Below are positions 46,505-57,265 of a stretch of DNA of 64,000 nt, one piece after another (position 1 is the first letter of the stretch; every line of letters begins with the position of its first letter). Below the pieces are notes generated by a model. The model made no database searches and had not been told where the DNA came from. It saw nothing but the letters and a program-made list of their open reading frames with translations. The stretch covers positions 201,483,809 through 201,547,808 of the forward strand of contig JAUMIR010000002.1 in assembly GCA_030847615.1 (NCBI GenBank), read 5' to 3'. The DNA comes from Gambelia wislizenii. Its lineage: Eukaryota; Chordata; Lepidosauria; Squamata; Crotaphytidae. The translations under genes were made by a program, and so were the position numbers.

Positions 46505-46590
46505 TAATGGAATGAGCATCCATGGATGTTGATATCCATGGGAGTTCCTGGAACCAAATCCCAGCGGATACTGAAGGCCCATTGTACTTC
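46505..46590. mobile_element. Tigger-like fragment
   Basis: AGCATCCATGGATGTTGATA and GCGGATACTGAAGGCCCATT match the terminal parts of the Tigger-like elements elsewhere in the window. The right end is at the CATTGTA. Confidence 0.6.
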
Positions 46591-46734
46591 AGGAAAACAT
46601 ATGCCATAATCAACATGTTGGTCTTTTCTGTGCCACAATCCGCTTTGTTGTTTTTGTTGCAGTTTATCTAACATGGCTCTCCCCCTCTAAGAAATAATAA
46701 TAAATTGCTTGGATATATTACTAGGATATATCTA

Positions 46735-47135
46735 CACTGCATAATATATGTACTGAACTGTGTAAAGCCAATGGCCTAAACGAAACTGCTAGTCCCAGCT
46801 AGAGCAGTTCCAATTGATTGGTGAGATTTACATAAGTATTGATATTGTGTATCTTCATGTCATTTTTGGTTTATGACAACCCTAAGGTGACACTATTGTG
46901 AGTTTTTCATGGCAAGATTTGTCCCTCTGAGGCTGAGAGAGTGTGACTTGCCCAAGGTCACCCAGTGGGTATCCATGGCTGAGTGGGATTTGAACCCTGG
47001 TCTCCTGGAGTCCGAGTTCAGCACTCAACCCACTGAACCACACTGACTTAACATTCAACAAATGATTTAATGGGTTTACTCTAGTTGGGACTAGCAATTA
47101 GATTTAGGCCATTGGATTTCTTACACAGATATATG
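46735..47135. mobile_element. Palindromic MITE split by a SINE
   Basis: The left arm (46,735-46,835, AAGCCAATGGCCTAAACG and TGCTAGTCCCAGCTAGAG) pairs with the reverse of the right arm (47,065-47,135, CTCTAGTTGGGACTAGCA and TTAGGCCATTGGATT). The SINE at 46,850-47,049 lies between the arms. Confidence 0.7.
46850..47049 (-). mobile_element. tRNA-derived SINE (Sauria-type), nested in MITE
   Basis: The minus-strand tRNA head near 47,049 reads GTGGTTCAGTGGGTTGAGTG, with a B-box-like GGGTTCAAATCCC. The core GTGACCTTGGGCAAGTCACA follows. Same family as 33,423 and 63,300. Confidence 0.75.
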
Positions 47136-47158
47136 AAGCTTGACTGACTAGGGAAATA

Positions 47159-47353
47159 CAGTTGTCCTTTCATATACCAAAATCTGTGAATACTCAAGTC
47201 CCATTATATGCAATGGCATAGCAAAATGGTGTCCCTTATATAAGATGGCAAAATAAGGTTTGCATTTTGGATTATTATTTTTTAAAGAATATTTCCAAGC
47301 CATGAATACTTAAATCTGTGGATACCAAATCCGTGGATAAGGACGGGCAACTG
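47159..47353. mobile_element. Tigger-like MITE, internally shortened
   Basis: Ends CAGTTGTCCTTTCATATACC and GGATAAGGACGGGCAACTG, with TA duplicates at 47,157-47,158 and 47,354-47,355. About 30 bases of the left arm are missing compared with 24,457. Confidence 0.85.
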
Positions 47354-48282
47354 TACACGTAGGGAAAAGGAAGATTCATAGTATGATTACTTGGGGGAGA
47401 AAATCAATGTGAATCTATTCTGCCCATATTATTTATGCCATTCATTATGCCATGCCACACCCACAGGAGATCAGGGAAAGGGAGGCAGAGCTAGAAGAAG
47501 TGACCCCTTTGTTCTCTCAACACATAATGGATATTGACCAATGCTATAATAAACTAATGCAGAAAAAAACCCAGTTTTGCCAGTAGATTCATGTGAAGCC
47601 ATTTTATGAAGCTAGAGTATGTGAAAGAAAAAAGAAGGTTGTTTTCATGGTATAGATGGGAAAGTATTCCATTTATATAGATATTTATCAAACACTGACT
47701 CTTGTCTTGCTCCAATAAGATTAATGGAGATGTTTCCAACAGGGGAGCAGGTTTATTTCTACCTGTATATGATGTGTATAGTCATCAATTGTCTCTTTCC
47801 AAGATCTTCTGTTTGCCCTTAAATATTCCTATCTCCAATGAAGTTCATATCAAAGTACATGCCATTCCCATTTCTGACCACACTTGCTATTTCCTGGGAG
47901 AATCATGCAGTCTGAGAAACTCCCTTTCTCCTAAAAGTACATGTTGATCCACTCTGCATCCACCACAGGGCTTATAAATGTCCTAAGTTTCAGATATCTG
48001 TGTTTTCACTTCTGGTACCATATAAATGAATCTACATATATGCTGAAGATTAGCAGAAAAGGGAGTCTAACAAAACTTACTAGTAATAGATTGATAAGCA
48101 AATCAATAAGTACTTGCTGAAAAAGAAAGCCTTAGCAATTGACGGAAAAAGAAAATTAGTAATAATATTCTGGCAAGAATCCATCAAGGGGGGAAATCCA
48201 TACTACATCATGCCTTATTCCCATCAGTACATTGCTTAACAAATACTATTCTTGTTTCAACACTTATGCCAATTTATTTTAT

Positions 48283-49408
48283 GTGAAGTCGAAGGCTTTC
48301 ATAGCCGGCATCCATAGGTTTTCCGTGGGTGTTTTCCGGGCTATTCTTGGCTATTCTTGGATGTCCTAGTCATCCACAAGCCAAACCAATGGTTGGGCCA
48401 CAAGGTATACAAAAAAAACCCCCCACACACGTACAAATACCAACACAAGAACTCCAATCATCACCCAGGACAAAAAAGAAGCACAATAAAAACATTGGTA
48501 GACTTCACAAAAAGGATCTGCGAACCCCACCACCTGGAGGATGAACTGAAGCACCTAAACTGGGCTCTACAAGCTAATGGCTGCTACAGATCAGACATCA
48601 CAAGAGCAGCCAGACCCAGAAAAACAACACAGGAATGAAGTAAAACAGCCACCCAAAGGGAAGGTATTTTTACCATACATCAAAGGAGTCACAGACAGAA
48701 CAGGGAAACTGATGAGGAAACACAACCTCCAAACAATCTACAGACCAACCAAAAAAATCCAAGAAATGCTACTCTCAGCGAGGGATAAAAAGAGACCCCC
48801 TCACAGCTGCAGGAGTTTACCACATACCATGTAGCTGTGGACAAGTTTACATAGGGACCACTAAACACAGTGTGCAAACATGAATCAAGGAACATGAGAG
48901 ACATTGCAGACTGGGCCAGCCAGAAACATGTGATAAACCAACTTGGACACAAAATGTTATTTAAAAACACAGAAATTCTAGACCAGGCCAACAACTATCA
49001 TGTCAGAATGCACAGAGAAGCTATTGAAAACCACAAACACCTGGACAACTTCAACAGGAAAGAAGAAACCTTAAAAGTAAACAAAATCTGGCTCCCAGAT
49101 TTGAAGAACAGTAGAATCAAAACTCAACACTTACAAAGGAATTCCACCCAGGGACAGGGGGATTTCCAGCAGACAATGGACCATTAGCCAAACAGATGCT
49201 AATCCTTCTTGCATATCTCCCCCCAGGAACTAGCCATTCAAATACACAAATTTACTTATCCTCCCCAACAGAGACACAGTATATAAACCCCACACCACCC
49301 CTACACTACCTTTCTCTGAAGATGCCAGCCACAGATGCAGGCAAAATGTCAGGAATAAACTCTTCCAGATCATGGCCTCACAGCCTGGAAAACACCCGCA
49401 GAAAACCT
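48283..49408 (+). mobile_element. Penelope-like retroelement, 5'-truncated, with 12-bp target duplication
   Basis: The element encodes, in shifting frames, the C-terminal RT thumb (LDVLVIHKPNQW, then HHPGQKRSTIKTLVDFTKRI, then LKHLNWALQANG; 48,357-48,600), then a linker (KLMRKHNLQTIYRPTKKIQE). A GIY-YIG endonuclease part follows (CSCGQVYIGTTKHSV, then EHERHC; 48,830-48,910), then the C-terminal REAIENHKHLDNFNRKEE. A stop interrupts the GIY-YIG domain near 48,880. Both ends carry an inverted motif: GGTTTTCCGTGGGTGTTTTC on the left against GAAAACACCCGCAGAAAACC on the right. AATTTATTTTAT occurs at 48,271-48,282 and again at 49,409-49,420. Confidence 0.85.
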
Positions 49409-49667
49409 AATTTATTTTATCTTTATTTTTAAAAAACACAGTTTGAAGGGATATGCTACTTACAGTTAGGGACATGAGAATTGTTTTTAAGGGGAGAGGC
49501 CTATTGGGTAGTCCAATATTAAATAAATCCCAAGTGTACTGGGGAAAAATCCACTGATAATTGACTTTAAAGAACAGTAGAAGAACTAAAAGCTCTCTGT
49601 TCAGGGCATGGCCTCTTCATTCACTCTTAACATTGTCTAGATCTCCCTTTCTGTCAATTAGTTCTAA

Positions 49668-49806
49668 GCCGGGGTTGACAAAGTATGGACCTCCAACTGT
49701 CGTTGGACTGCAGCTCTTTTCAGCCCTAGCTATCATAGGCTATCGTGAGGAATGGTGGAAGTTGCAATCTAAGTGTACCTGGAGGGTTACACATTGACCA
49801 CCTTTG
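49668..49806. mobile_element. hAT-like MITE, diverged
   Basis: ACCTCCAACTGTCGTTGGAC at the left is echoed in reverse by TACCTGGAGGG on the right. Related to 44,270-44,408. Confidence 0.5.
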
Positions 49807-49923
49807 CTCTGATCTGAGCTTGGATGCACTTGACTCCTCCCAACACAACAAAACTCTGTTCCCAAGCCACAGTAAACAAGATGGTGCAGTCAGTTGCTGG
49901 ACCCTGGATCTCTTTTCTATCTC

Positions 49924-50145
49924 AGTTGGCCTTGACCAGTGCCCTGAAGGCAGCAGATCTGATCTTGGAAACAAAGCAGGATCAGGCCCAGTTAGACTTG
50001 GGTGGATGACTGCCAAAAAATTCCAGGAGCTGCAGGCTATATTGCAGTGGAAGGCAATGGCTAACCACCTTTGAGTATTGCTTGCCTAAGAAAACCCTAT
50101 GAAGTCAATGGGGTCATCACAATTTGACAAGTGACTTGAAGGCAA
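49924..50145 (+). mobile_element. 5S rRNA-derived SINE (SINE3-like)
   Basis: The head follows vertebrate 5S rRNA: AGATCTGATCTTGGAAACAA, then GCAGGATCAGGCCCAGTTAG, then CTTGGGTGGATGACTGCCAA and GGAGCTGCAGGCTAT. These cover the internal control region and the 3' end of 5S. The tail has GGAAGGCAATGGCTAACCAC, GAAAACCCTATGAAGTCAAT and GTGACTTGAAGGCA. It is a SINE and not a functional 5S gene, because the 5S part is diverged and continues into a LINE-like tail. Confidence 0.8.
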
Positions 50146-50994
50146 ATATAGTACATCTCAAAGTGATGGTCTGTGGATTAGTCTAGGTCTGTGAGCCATT
50201 GTCTGCTGCTCTGTCACAAGTTTCCAGGAAAGAATAGAACAGTTGTAGTCAATAGGCACAAATAGGGTGTTGGTCTCTGACACATGGGTGGGGGGAAACC
50301 TGCCGGTTCCCCATATTAGTTAACTAAGCAGCGCTGACCTTGACTACTACTCTAATCTTTTTGTCTAGGAGAGGGAGAAGGATGCTTAGCCCTCCATTGC
50401 TGTAATTACATGGGTGATATACCATTCAGCCCCCTCTTCTCCCAACATAATGAGGGCAGAAACAATATTTTTGAATTATTTTGACTTGCTTTGATAGAGG
50501 AGCAATCTACAAAAAGGTGTAAAGCTGGTGAATTTAGTCCAAATTTAGCCAAAATATAGTTCAGACTAATTTCTTAATCTGGGACCTGAATATTAAAATA
50601 TAAGTCTGAAAGCAATTTAAGTCCTATATTGTTACTATGGTGCTTATTTCTAGCAAAGGTGCCAATCAATTCCTTGCCCCTCTGCACTTTCAGATACGTC
50701 ATAAATTGACAAACTGTTAGGCTGGATAGTATTGTGGAGGTCTCCCAGATGTTTTATTATTTGTGTAATTTATTCTCTCCCATCTGCAAGCCTGTGCACT
50801 TCTATGCTTCAACTCAGTAGGATTTATTTCTGAACAAATCTGCACAGGATTGGACTAAATATGTTCTAGCTCTTGCTATAATTTTTAAATCATCAATTTT
50901 GGGGCCAAAACTTCTTATTCAGTTCCAATTTGATTCATTTCTAAGTAAAACTTTTTATCAAGACATTTGTATTATGAATACAGTGTTCTCATTA

Positions 50995-51235
50995 TAGTCA
51001 GCTCTCCATATCCACAGGTTCTGCACCCATGGATTCAACCAACCACGGCTTGAAAGTATTCGGGGGTGGGGGGAATCCCCCAAAGCAAACCTTGCTGTTT
51101 GCCATTTTATATAAGGGACACCGTTTTACACCATTGTAATAGTATATAATGGGACTTCAGCATTCACGGATTTTGGTATCCATGGGGAGTCCTGGATACT
51201 GAGTCCTGGACCCTAGTGATACTGAGGGCCAACTG
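50995..51235. mobile_element. Tigger-like MITE, second subfamily
   Basis: Left AGTCAGCTCTCCATATCCAC with GGATTCAACCAACCACGGCT; right TACTGAGGGCCAACTG followed by TA. The interior shares TTTTATATAAGGGACACC in reverse with the 24,457 copy. Confidence 0.75.
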
Positions 51236-51689
51236 TACCTGGATTCAACTAGTCCATGTTTTTTTCCTGATCTTCTAGATGCAAACAGAGAGATGGAACT
51301 AACACTATTATTTAAATCATCTAAAATATTGAGTTTGAGAGAACTGAGGGTGTTCTAATATTTTTCTAGTTTGATATTGATGGTGGTGTGTTCTGGGAGT
51401 ATTATACTTTGAAATTCATTTTTATTGAAATGTTTTGAGATCTTAGTATGATTTGGATTATCCACTCATTGCTATGACATAATTTAGTGGTTGCTAAATA
51501 ACAGAGGGTTATTTTGACTTTCTTTTACTGATTGTACCTTTTTAGCAGCTTACAAGTTTTATTTGGAAAATTCACAGGATATTAATATAAAATTTTAAAA
51601 TTAGAAACAGCTTCTTCTTTTCTTATTGAACTGTTGGCTCAGACTAATGAGGAAATGGGCTGTTTCTTTTCCTTCAGACCTCCTTTTTC

Positions 51690-51977
51690 ATAGAATCATA
51701 GAGTTGGAAGAGACCACAAGGGCCATCCAGTCCAAACCCCTGCCATGCAGGAATACACAATCAAATCATTCCTGACAGATGGCCATCCAGCCTCTGTTTA
51801 AAAACCTCCAAAGAAGGAGAGTCCACCACACTACGAGGCAGTGTATTCCACTTCTGAACTGCTCTTACTGTCAGGTAGTTCTTCCTAATATTTAGGTGGA
51901 TTCTCTTTTCCTGTAGTTTGAACCCACTGCTCTGTGTCCTAGTCTCTGGAGCAGCAGAAAACAAGCTTGCTCCATCC
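51690..51977 (-). mobile_element. CR1 LINE 3' end, minus strand
   Basis: CATAGAATCATAGAGTTGGA marks the 3' terminus. The minus frame 51,964-51,761 encodes an ORF2 C terminus (KNYLTVRAVQKWNTLP, then [13 protein letters not shown]). Confidence 0.9.
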
Positions 51978-53407
51978 TAATCCTATAGTTGGCCAGAGCT
52001 TCCTAAGAGATATAGTGGAAGTACTATTCTGCCATCAGAACAGTATTTCTGGTCTGGCACAATGTTTGAAAATGGTACTTGTTTGGATTCTGGCTCCCAG
52101 AATCTTCCAGACTGCATGGCTACTTTTAGTAACTTTTACAACCATTGCCCTGGTACATCCATCAAAAAGCTCTGCTGGTGCAGATGTACCACTGTTGGTG
52201 TTCCTGACAACCCCAAACGGGTTTTCTGTGAGTACATCACAGAAGCCATGAAAACCATTATCTCCTCACCCAGCCTGTATATTATGCCAGTGTGAAACTG
52301 GCATGAGAAGAAAAGTAGAAGCAGGGGCATGGAGGACAGGGGAAAAGGGTAAATGCCAGTCCTTACTTAGGTCACAAGTGAGCTGCCCAAGCTTCAGAGG
52401 TAGAGGCCTCTGTGCTGCTAAATTCTCTCCACCACCTTTAAGTTGCTAAGCCAACACACTATGACTAAGGCTACAGTCTTATACTCAATCACCTAAGACT
52501 TCTGAATAATGCTGTGTAGGACATTACTGAACAAAAACTACATAAAACAAATCAAGCCTAATGGGTTAAATCCCAAGTGCTTTGTGTTTTTTATATAGTT
52601 TTTGATAAGGTATAGTTTCTTCACTGCTCAACTTTATTGGCCTGTCATTTCCCTCTGTTAATGAGCAGTACTGCCTATTAAGCCTTTCCAGTAGCTCTGT
52701 TCAAGTAACATGGCATGAGCAGTGAAAACATGAAGGGACTGGGGATGTAAGTTTGCTCTACTAGCCCCATACTCAAACTTCTAAACATTTTATTGAACTT
52801 GGGAACAGTTTCTGTGTGTGTCTCTGAACTGTACATGCTTGTCTTAATGAACTTGTACATATACACTTCACAGAATCCTAGGTTGCACATATATGCCCGG
52901 TCTGTTTCCAACTCTGCTTAATGTGTACATGTAAGGAATGTGGCCAGTAAGCAATATTGCAGTGCACTTCCCTTCAGTTTGAAGAATTTAACTACATCCA
53001 CTATGTTGCATTACCCATATTAAACAATAAGGAATCAAGCATCTTGAATGAACTCCTTGGACTAAGTCCTGTTTCTTCCTCTGTTTAAATAGCTTAATTC
53101 ACTGTGCCATTTCACCACGAGCTTTTCAGCAACTTTGATTCCTTGCTTCTTTCATTTGTATGAGCCACTACACTAGAATCTGGGATCCTCAAGCACATTA
53201 GTATGTGAAGGTCAAGTTCATAAAAACAGTACAGAAGTGGTGTATCTATAGGTGTATCTTTAAAAGAATACACACAACTCTATGAGAAATTAATTGTCCA
53301 TCCATACCTGGTAATGTCATATTTCTTTTTAACAGATGAGGCATTGTAATTGCTTGCATAATTTGCTGTTGCTGCCTGGATCTGACTTTTTGTCACTTCC
53401 TATTCAG

Positions 53408-53548
53408 GGACAAGTCGAGAGATGGAGGACGTGGTGATTGCGGGCATAGCAGGCAAGCTGCCAGAATCAGAAAACTTACAAGAGTTTTGGGAAAACTTAA
53501 TCAATGGAGTAGACATGGTTACAGAGGATGACCGGAGATGGAAGCCAG
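53408..53548 (+). CDS. FASN: FASN exon 2 (first coding exon; residues 1-42 and part of 43)
   Basis: The acceptor TATTCAG ends at 53,407. Fourteen UTR bases precede ATG 53,422. The donor is CCAG/GTAGGC at 53,548/53,549, leaving phase 1. It encodes the start of the KS fold (NLQEFWENL, then [10 protein letters not shown]). Confidence 0.95.
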
Positions 53549-54921
53549 GTAGGCTCAATAGTTTTGAAACTATCAGAGACTTATTAGGTTTAGTAAGTTG
53601 AACAGCCACTCAGAAACAGCAACTGCTCACAAAACCATTCTTTTCCACTGGCTGTGTTCTTTCATCTGTATTGATGGATGTTTTTCAATACATAGGTGGA
53701 AGTGAATCCATAAGGACCCCATCCAGTCCTCTGACAAATAACTATCTGCCTCTGAATGTGAATCGTGAATCCTTTTACAATAATCCAAATCCAATGCTTG
53801 CCTGACTTACTTTTGGAGGTCTCCAGCAATAAAGATTCCACAGCACACTTGGACAAACTTTCCCAACATGAATATTTTTAGTCAAACTTTGAGCAGTTTC
53901 TTGTTTTATTTGTGGTAAATAGGAGAATAATTGTTTGCTATTTTCATTAAGGCAGGCGTATCTAATCTTTTCAGAATGTTTAGCAAGTGTCATGGGTGCT
54001 ATCACAAAATGGCTGCCATGGGGAGATGACCTTTTGCAAAATGGCCACCGTGATGAGCATGATCAGTCACCAAAAACAAAACAGAAAACAAATTGGCAAG
54101 ACTAAACGTCAAGTAACTCACCCAGGGATGTTTAGGAAAGAAAGAGCTTGGGTATTTCATCCTCAAAGCATAAACCTATATCTTTGAGCATACAATTTTC
54201 TTATCCAGCAAAAAAATCCAAAACCAAAGCAAAGCAAAAACATTTAACAGAAAGGCAATCTGGTGGAGCGAAAAGAGAAGTAACTTGCTCAAGAGCCTAT
54301 AGAAAAAGCAAATGTAGAGTCTAAGTTCAAAAATGCATTCCTTTGAACTCCCAAGTTCTTTCATTTGAGATCACTCTCCAAAAACTCTTTCTCTATCATT
54401 TTCCGGCCTCAGCACCTAAGAACCACTCACTTCTGTCACTTTTTTGGGGAAAAAAACTTTTCGTTCTCTCTTTCTCTCTTTCAGAATCACACTCCCAAAC
54501 ATGCACACATTCTCTCTCACACACATCCAAAACACACGCATACACCCCCCTGCTTCCTCTCTCACAGTTGGACCACCCTACCTAGCCCCCCCTATAGTTC
54601 TTTCTTCTACCCCCTTGTTTTGTGTCACTCTCACCCTATCTGCTTAGCCCTAGCCTCCTGCGTCCTTGTTCTGCTTCCTTGGGTCTCCTCCAGATCTCCC
54701 AGTGTCTTGCCCAAGCTTCTATCCTTACCAGACAGTAGCAAACTTTCTTCCTTCTTTCCAGGCAGCTAGGCATGCTTCAAAGCCCAAGTACTAGTTTCTA
54801 GCCACCTGGCATCTTTACTGCCTTACAATGTTTGTGGCTCCACCTGGGACCCAGAGACATTTAGAAGAGTAAAGATGGCAATCAGCTGAGATCAGTGTTT
54901 TACTATGAAGCACTTCTAGCT

Positions 54922-54983
<62 letters not shown>

Positions 54984-57234
54984 GAATGGTTTATCTATCT
55001 ACCTATCTATTTGATCACAAGTGTTTATAGGACAGTACACTTTGTAGGGAAGTACCCATGGGTGCAGCAATGGGCACAAGGACCACCTTCATGGATGTGA
55101 AGCCTATCAAGTTCACTCAGTCTATATTGACTCAACTCAGGTTTTCCTCATAGGGAATATTACTCAGATTAATAACAATGATAATGATAATTGTCATTGC
55201 CATTCATGGTTTGACCTTTAGAGGTTCTTTCCAGTTTCTTTACATGCTGGTGTACACGCCTCTCATATTAGAATGAAAGTAGACTTTATTGAAAGCAAAA
55301 TCCTGCCAGTTGCCAGCTCAGTATTTGACATTCTTTGGGGATTGTTAAATATTGTGGGTTGAATCCCCATAGAGACATCCTTGGAGAAGCCACATTGAAA
55401 TCAATGGGGCTTAAATTAGTCATGACGAATGTTAAGTTCCTTTGATTTCACTGGGAGGAGGGGGAGGGGAGACAGTTCTGTCGCATTTTCAGTCAGTCAG
55501 TATCACAATGTGGGATTTTTGCCTCACAACATCTGTTCAGATGTGACTAGATAGTTTTCTTCTACAAGCCAAGTTCCAGCATGTACTTTTTGGTAAGGTG
55601 TACTTGCCCATGTTTTTCCCTTGGGCTTTTAAGGTGTAGACAAAACAGTGATATGTGGAATACATATAATTGTCATGTGATTCCTAATTATACCCTCTCT
55701 TTCAATAATTATGTACTATGTGAAAGATATGATGAAATTTATTTCTTTTTTAAATTTCAGGACTTTATGGACTGCCCAAGAGAAATGGAAAACTCAAAGA
55801 CATCAGCAAATTTGATGCCTCCTTTTTTGGCGTGCATCCCAAGCAAGCCAACACGATGGATCCCCAACTTCGTCTGCTCTTGGAAGTTTCTTATGAAGCC
55901 ATTTTGGATGGTGGTGAGTCTACTCTACTCAGAGTTCCAACTGAGTGTGAACTGGGTGCACAAATAGTGCACAAATGGTCTTAAGAGTCAGATCTAGGTC
56001 ACACATTTTCTCCCATGTATGGATGTGAGTTATCATCTGTTTCTTTGGAGGAAAAGGAGATCCTCATTCATCAGCATTTTGAATAGCCAGCAGGCAGTTT
56101 CACAGACTGGTTTATTGTCTTGTGATTTTTGACTACACTTCCTATTTAATGTACTTACTATAGTTATTCAGTAATACACATTGCAAATTTAAGGAAGCAA
56201 TATAAGATAAAAGTGTAGGCTCAGCCCCATCTCAGAAATCTTTTGTATAGATCTTAAGACAATGTTATAGGGTTGGCCTGGCTTCAAGTGCTCAGTTACT
56301 GTGTATTCTTTCTTGAAGTTATTGATGAGAAAATTCTGTACTTTAACAGGCCAGGAAGGAATGGCCATATTTTAGCTACTCTTTTAATAAATTGACTTTA
56401 TTACTTCAGTGTAAGCCTTCTTTAGGCACGAATTCATGGATATAACAGTTAGCACTTAGAAGGGTTTTGCAGGGGGCTGCAGAATTGGAAAACCTTTTTC
56501 CCTCAGTGAAGTGAATCAGAATGCTCTATAATTTTTGGTGGCGGAAAAGATGGTCAATGATGCATGCGATGGACTTGCCTTGCTCTCATGCAAGTTCCCC
56601 AATAGATGACACACTGGGTGCATCCACACTACACAAATAATCCAGTTTAAAATTGGATTATTTTCCATGGATCCTTCCTATGGAATCCTGGAATTTGTAT
56701 TTTGGTAAGGCACCAGCACTCTTGGGCAGAAAAGGCTAAAGACCCTGTAAAACTACAAATCCCAGGATTCAATAGGAGGGAGCCATGGCAAATAATCCAG
56801 TTTCAAACTGGATTATTTATGTAATGTGGATTAGGCCACAGTTACAACTTCACTGTGCTGTCTTGCATGAACTTTGCCTGTTTGCCATCCTGGGTCTTTT
56901 GACACTACACAGTTATAACTCTGTGATACCACTTGGGCTTGTCTATATGAAGCAATAAAATGTGGATTGGTGTGCAGTGATGCCAATTCACAGCAGCTTC
57001 TGTTTGTCTCAACAGTTTTTTTAAAAGAGCGCAGGCATGCAAAGCTATCCGCTTTCACTATTCCAATGGGCATGCCTGCGAATCAAGATGGTGGGCATGA
57101 ATGGATTACTTGCGTTTTTATTTACCTCAAGTTGCTGCCGCCCAACAGGTTTTTTTAAAAAAACACCTAAATCTAAGGTGCAGAAGTGCAATTTTCCACT
57201 TTAACAAAGAAGCAAAAAAAAAAAAAAAAGAATG

Positions 57235-57265
<31 letters not shown>

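Larger units (their letters stand above)
39709..53407 (+). other. FASN: FASN intron 1 (13.7 kb)
   Basis: GT at 39,709 and AG at 53,406-53,407 after a pyrimidine-rich stretch. It contains hAT-like MITEs (43,925; 44,270; 49,668), a nested MITE/SINE (46,735-47,135), Tigger-like copies (46,505; 47,159; 50,995), a Penelope-like insertion (48,283), a 5S-derived SINE (49,924) and a CR1 (51,690). The remaining stretches (about 40,500-43,900, 45,200-46,450 and 51,980-53,400) show nothing further that I can classify. Confidence 0.75.

Noticed and set aside
49924..50045. A functional 5S rRNA gene
   Set aside because: The 5S part is diverged at many positions and continues into a SINE tail.
54343..54769. 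Overlapping frames up to 134 codons in FASN intron 2
   Set aside because: Low-complexity pyrimidine- and CA-rich intron sequence, open in several frames with no domain.
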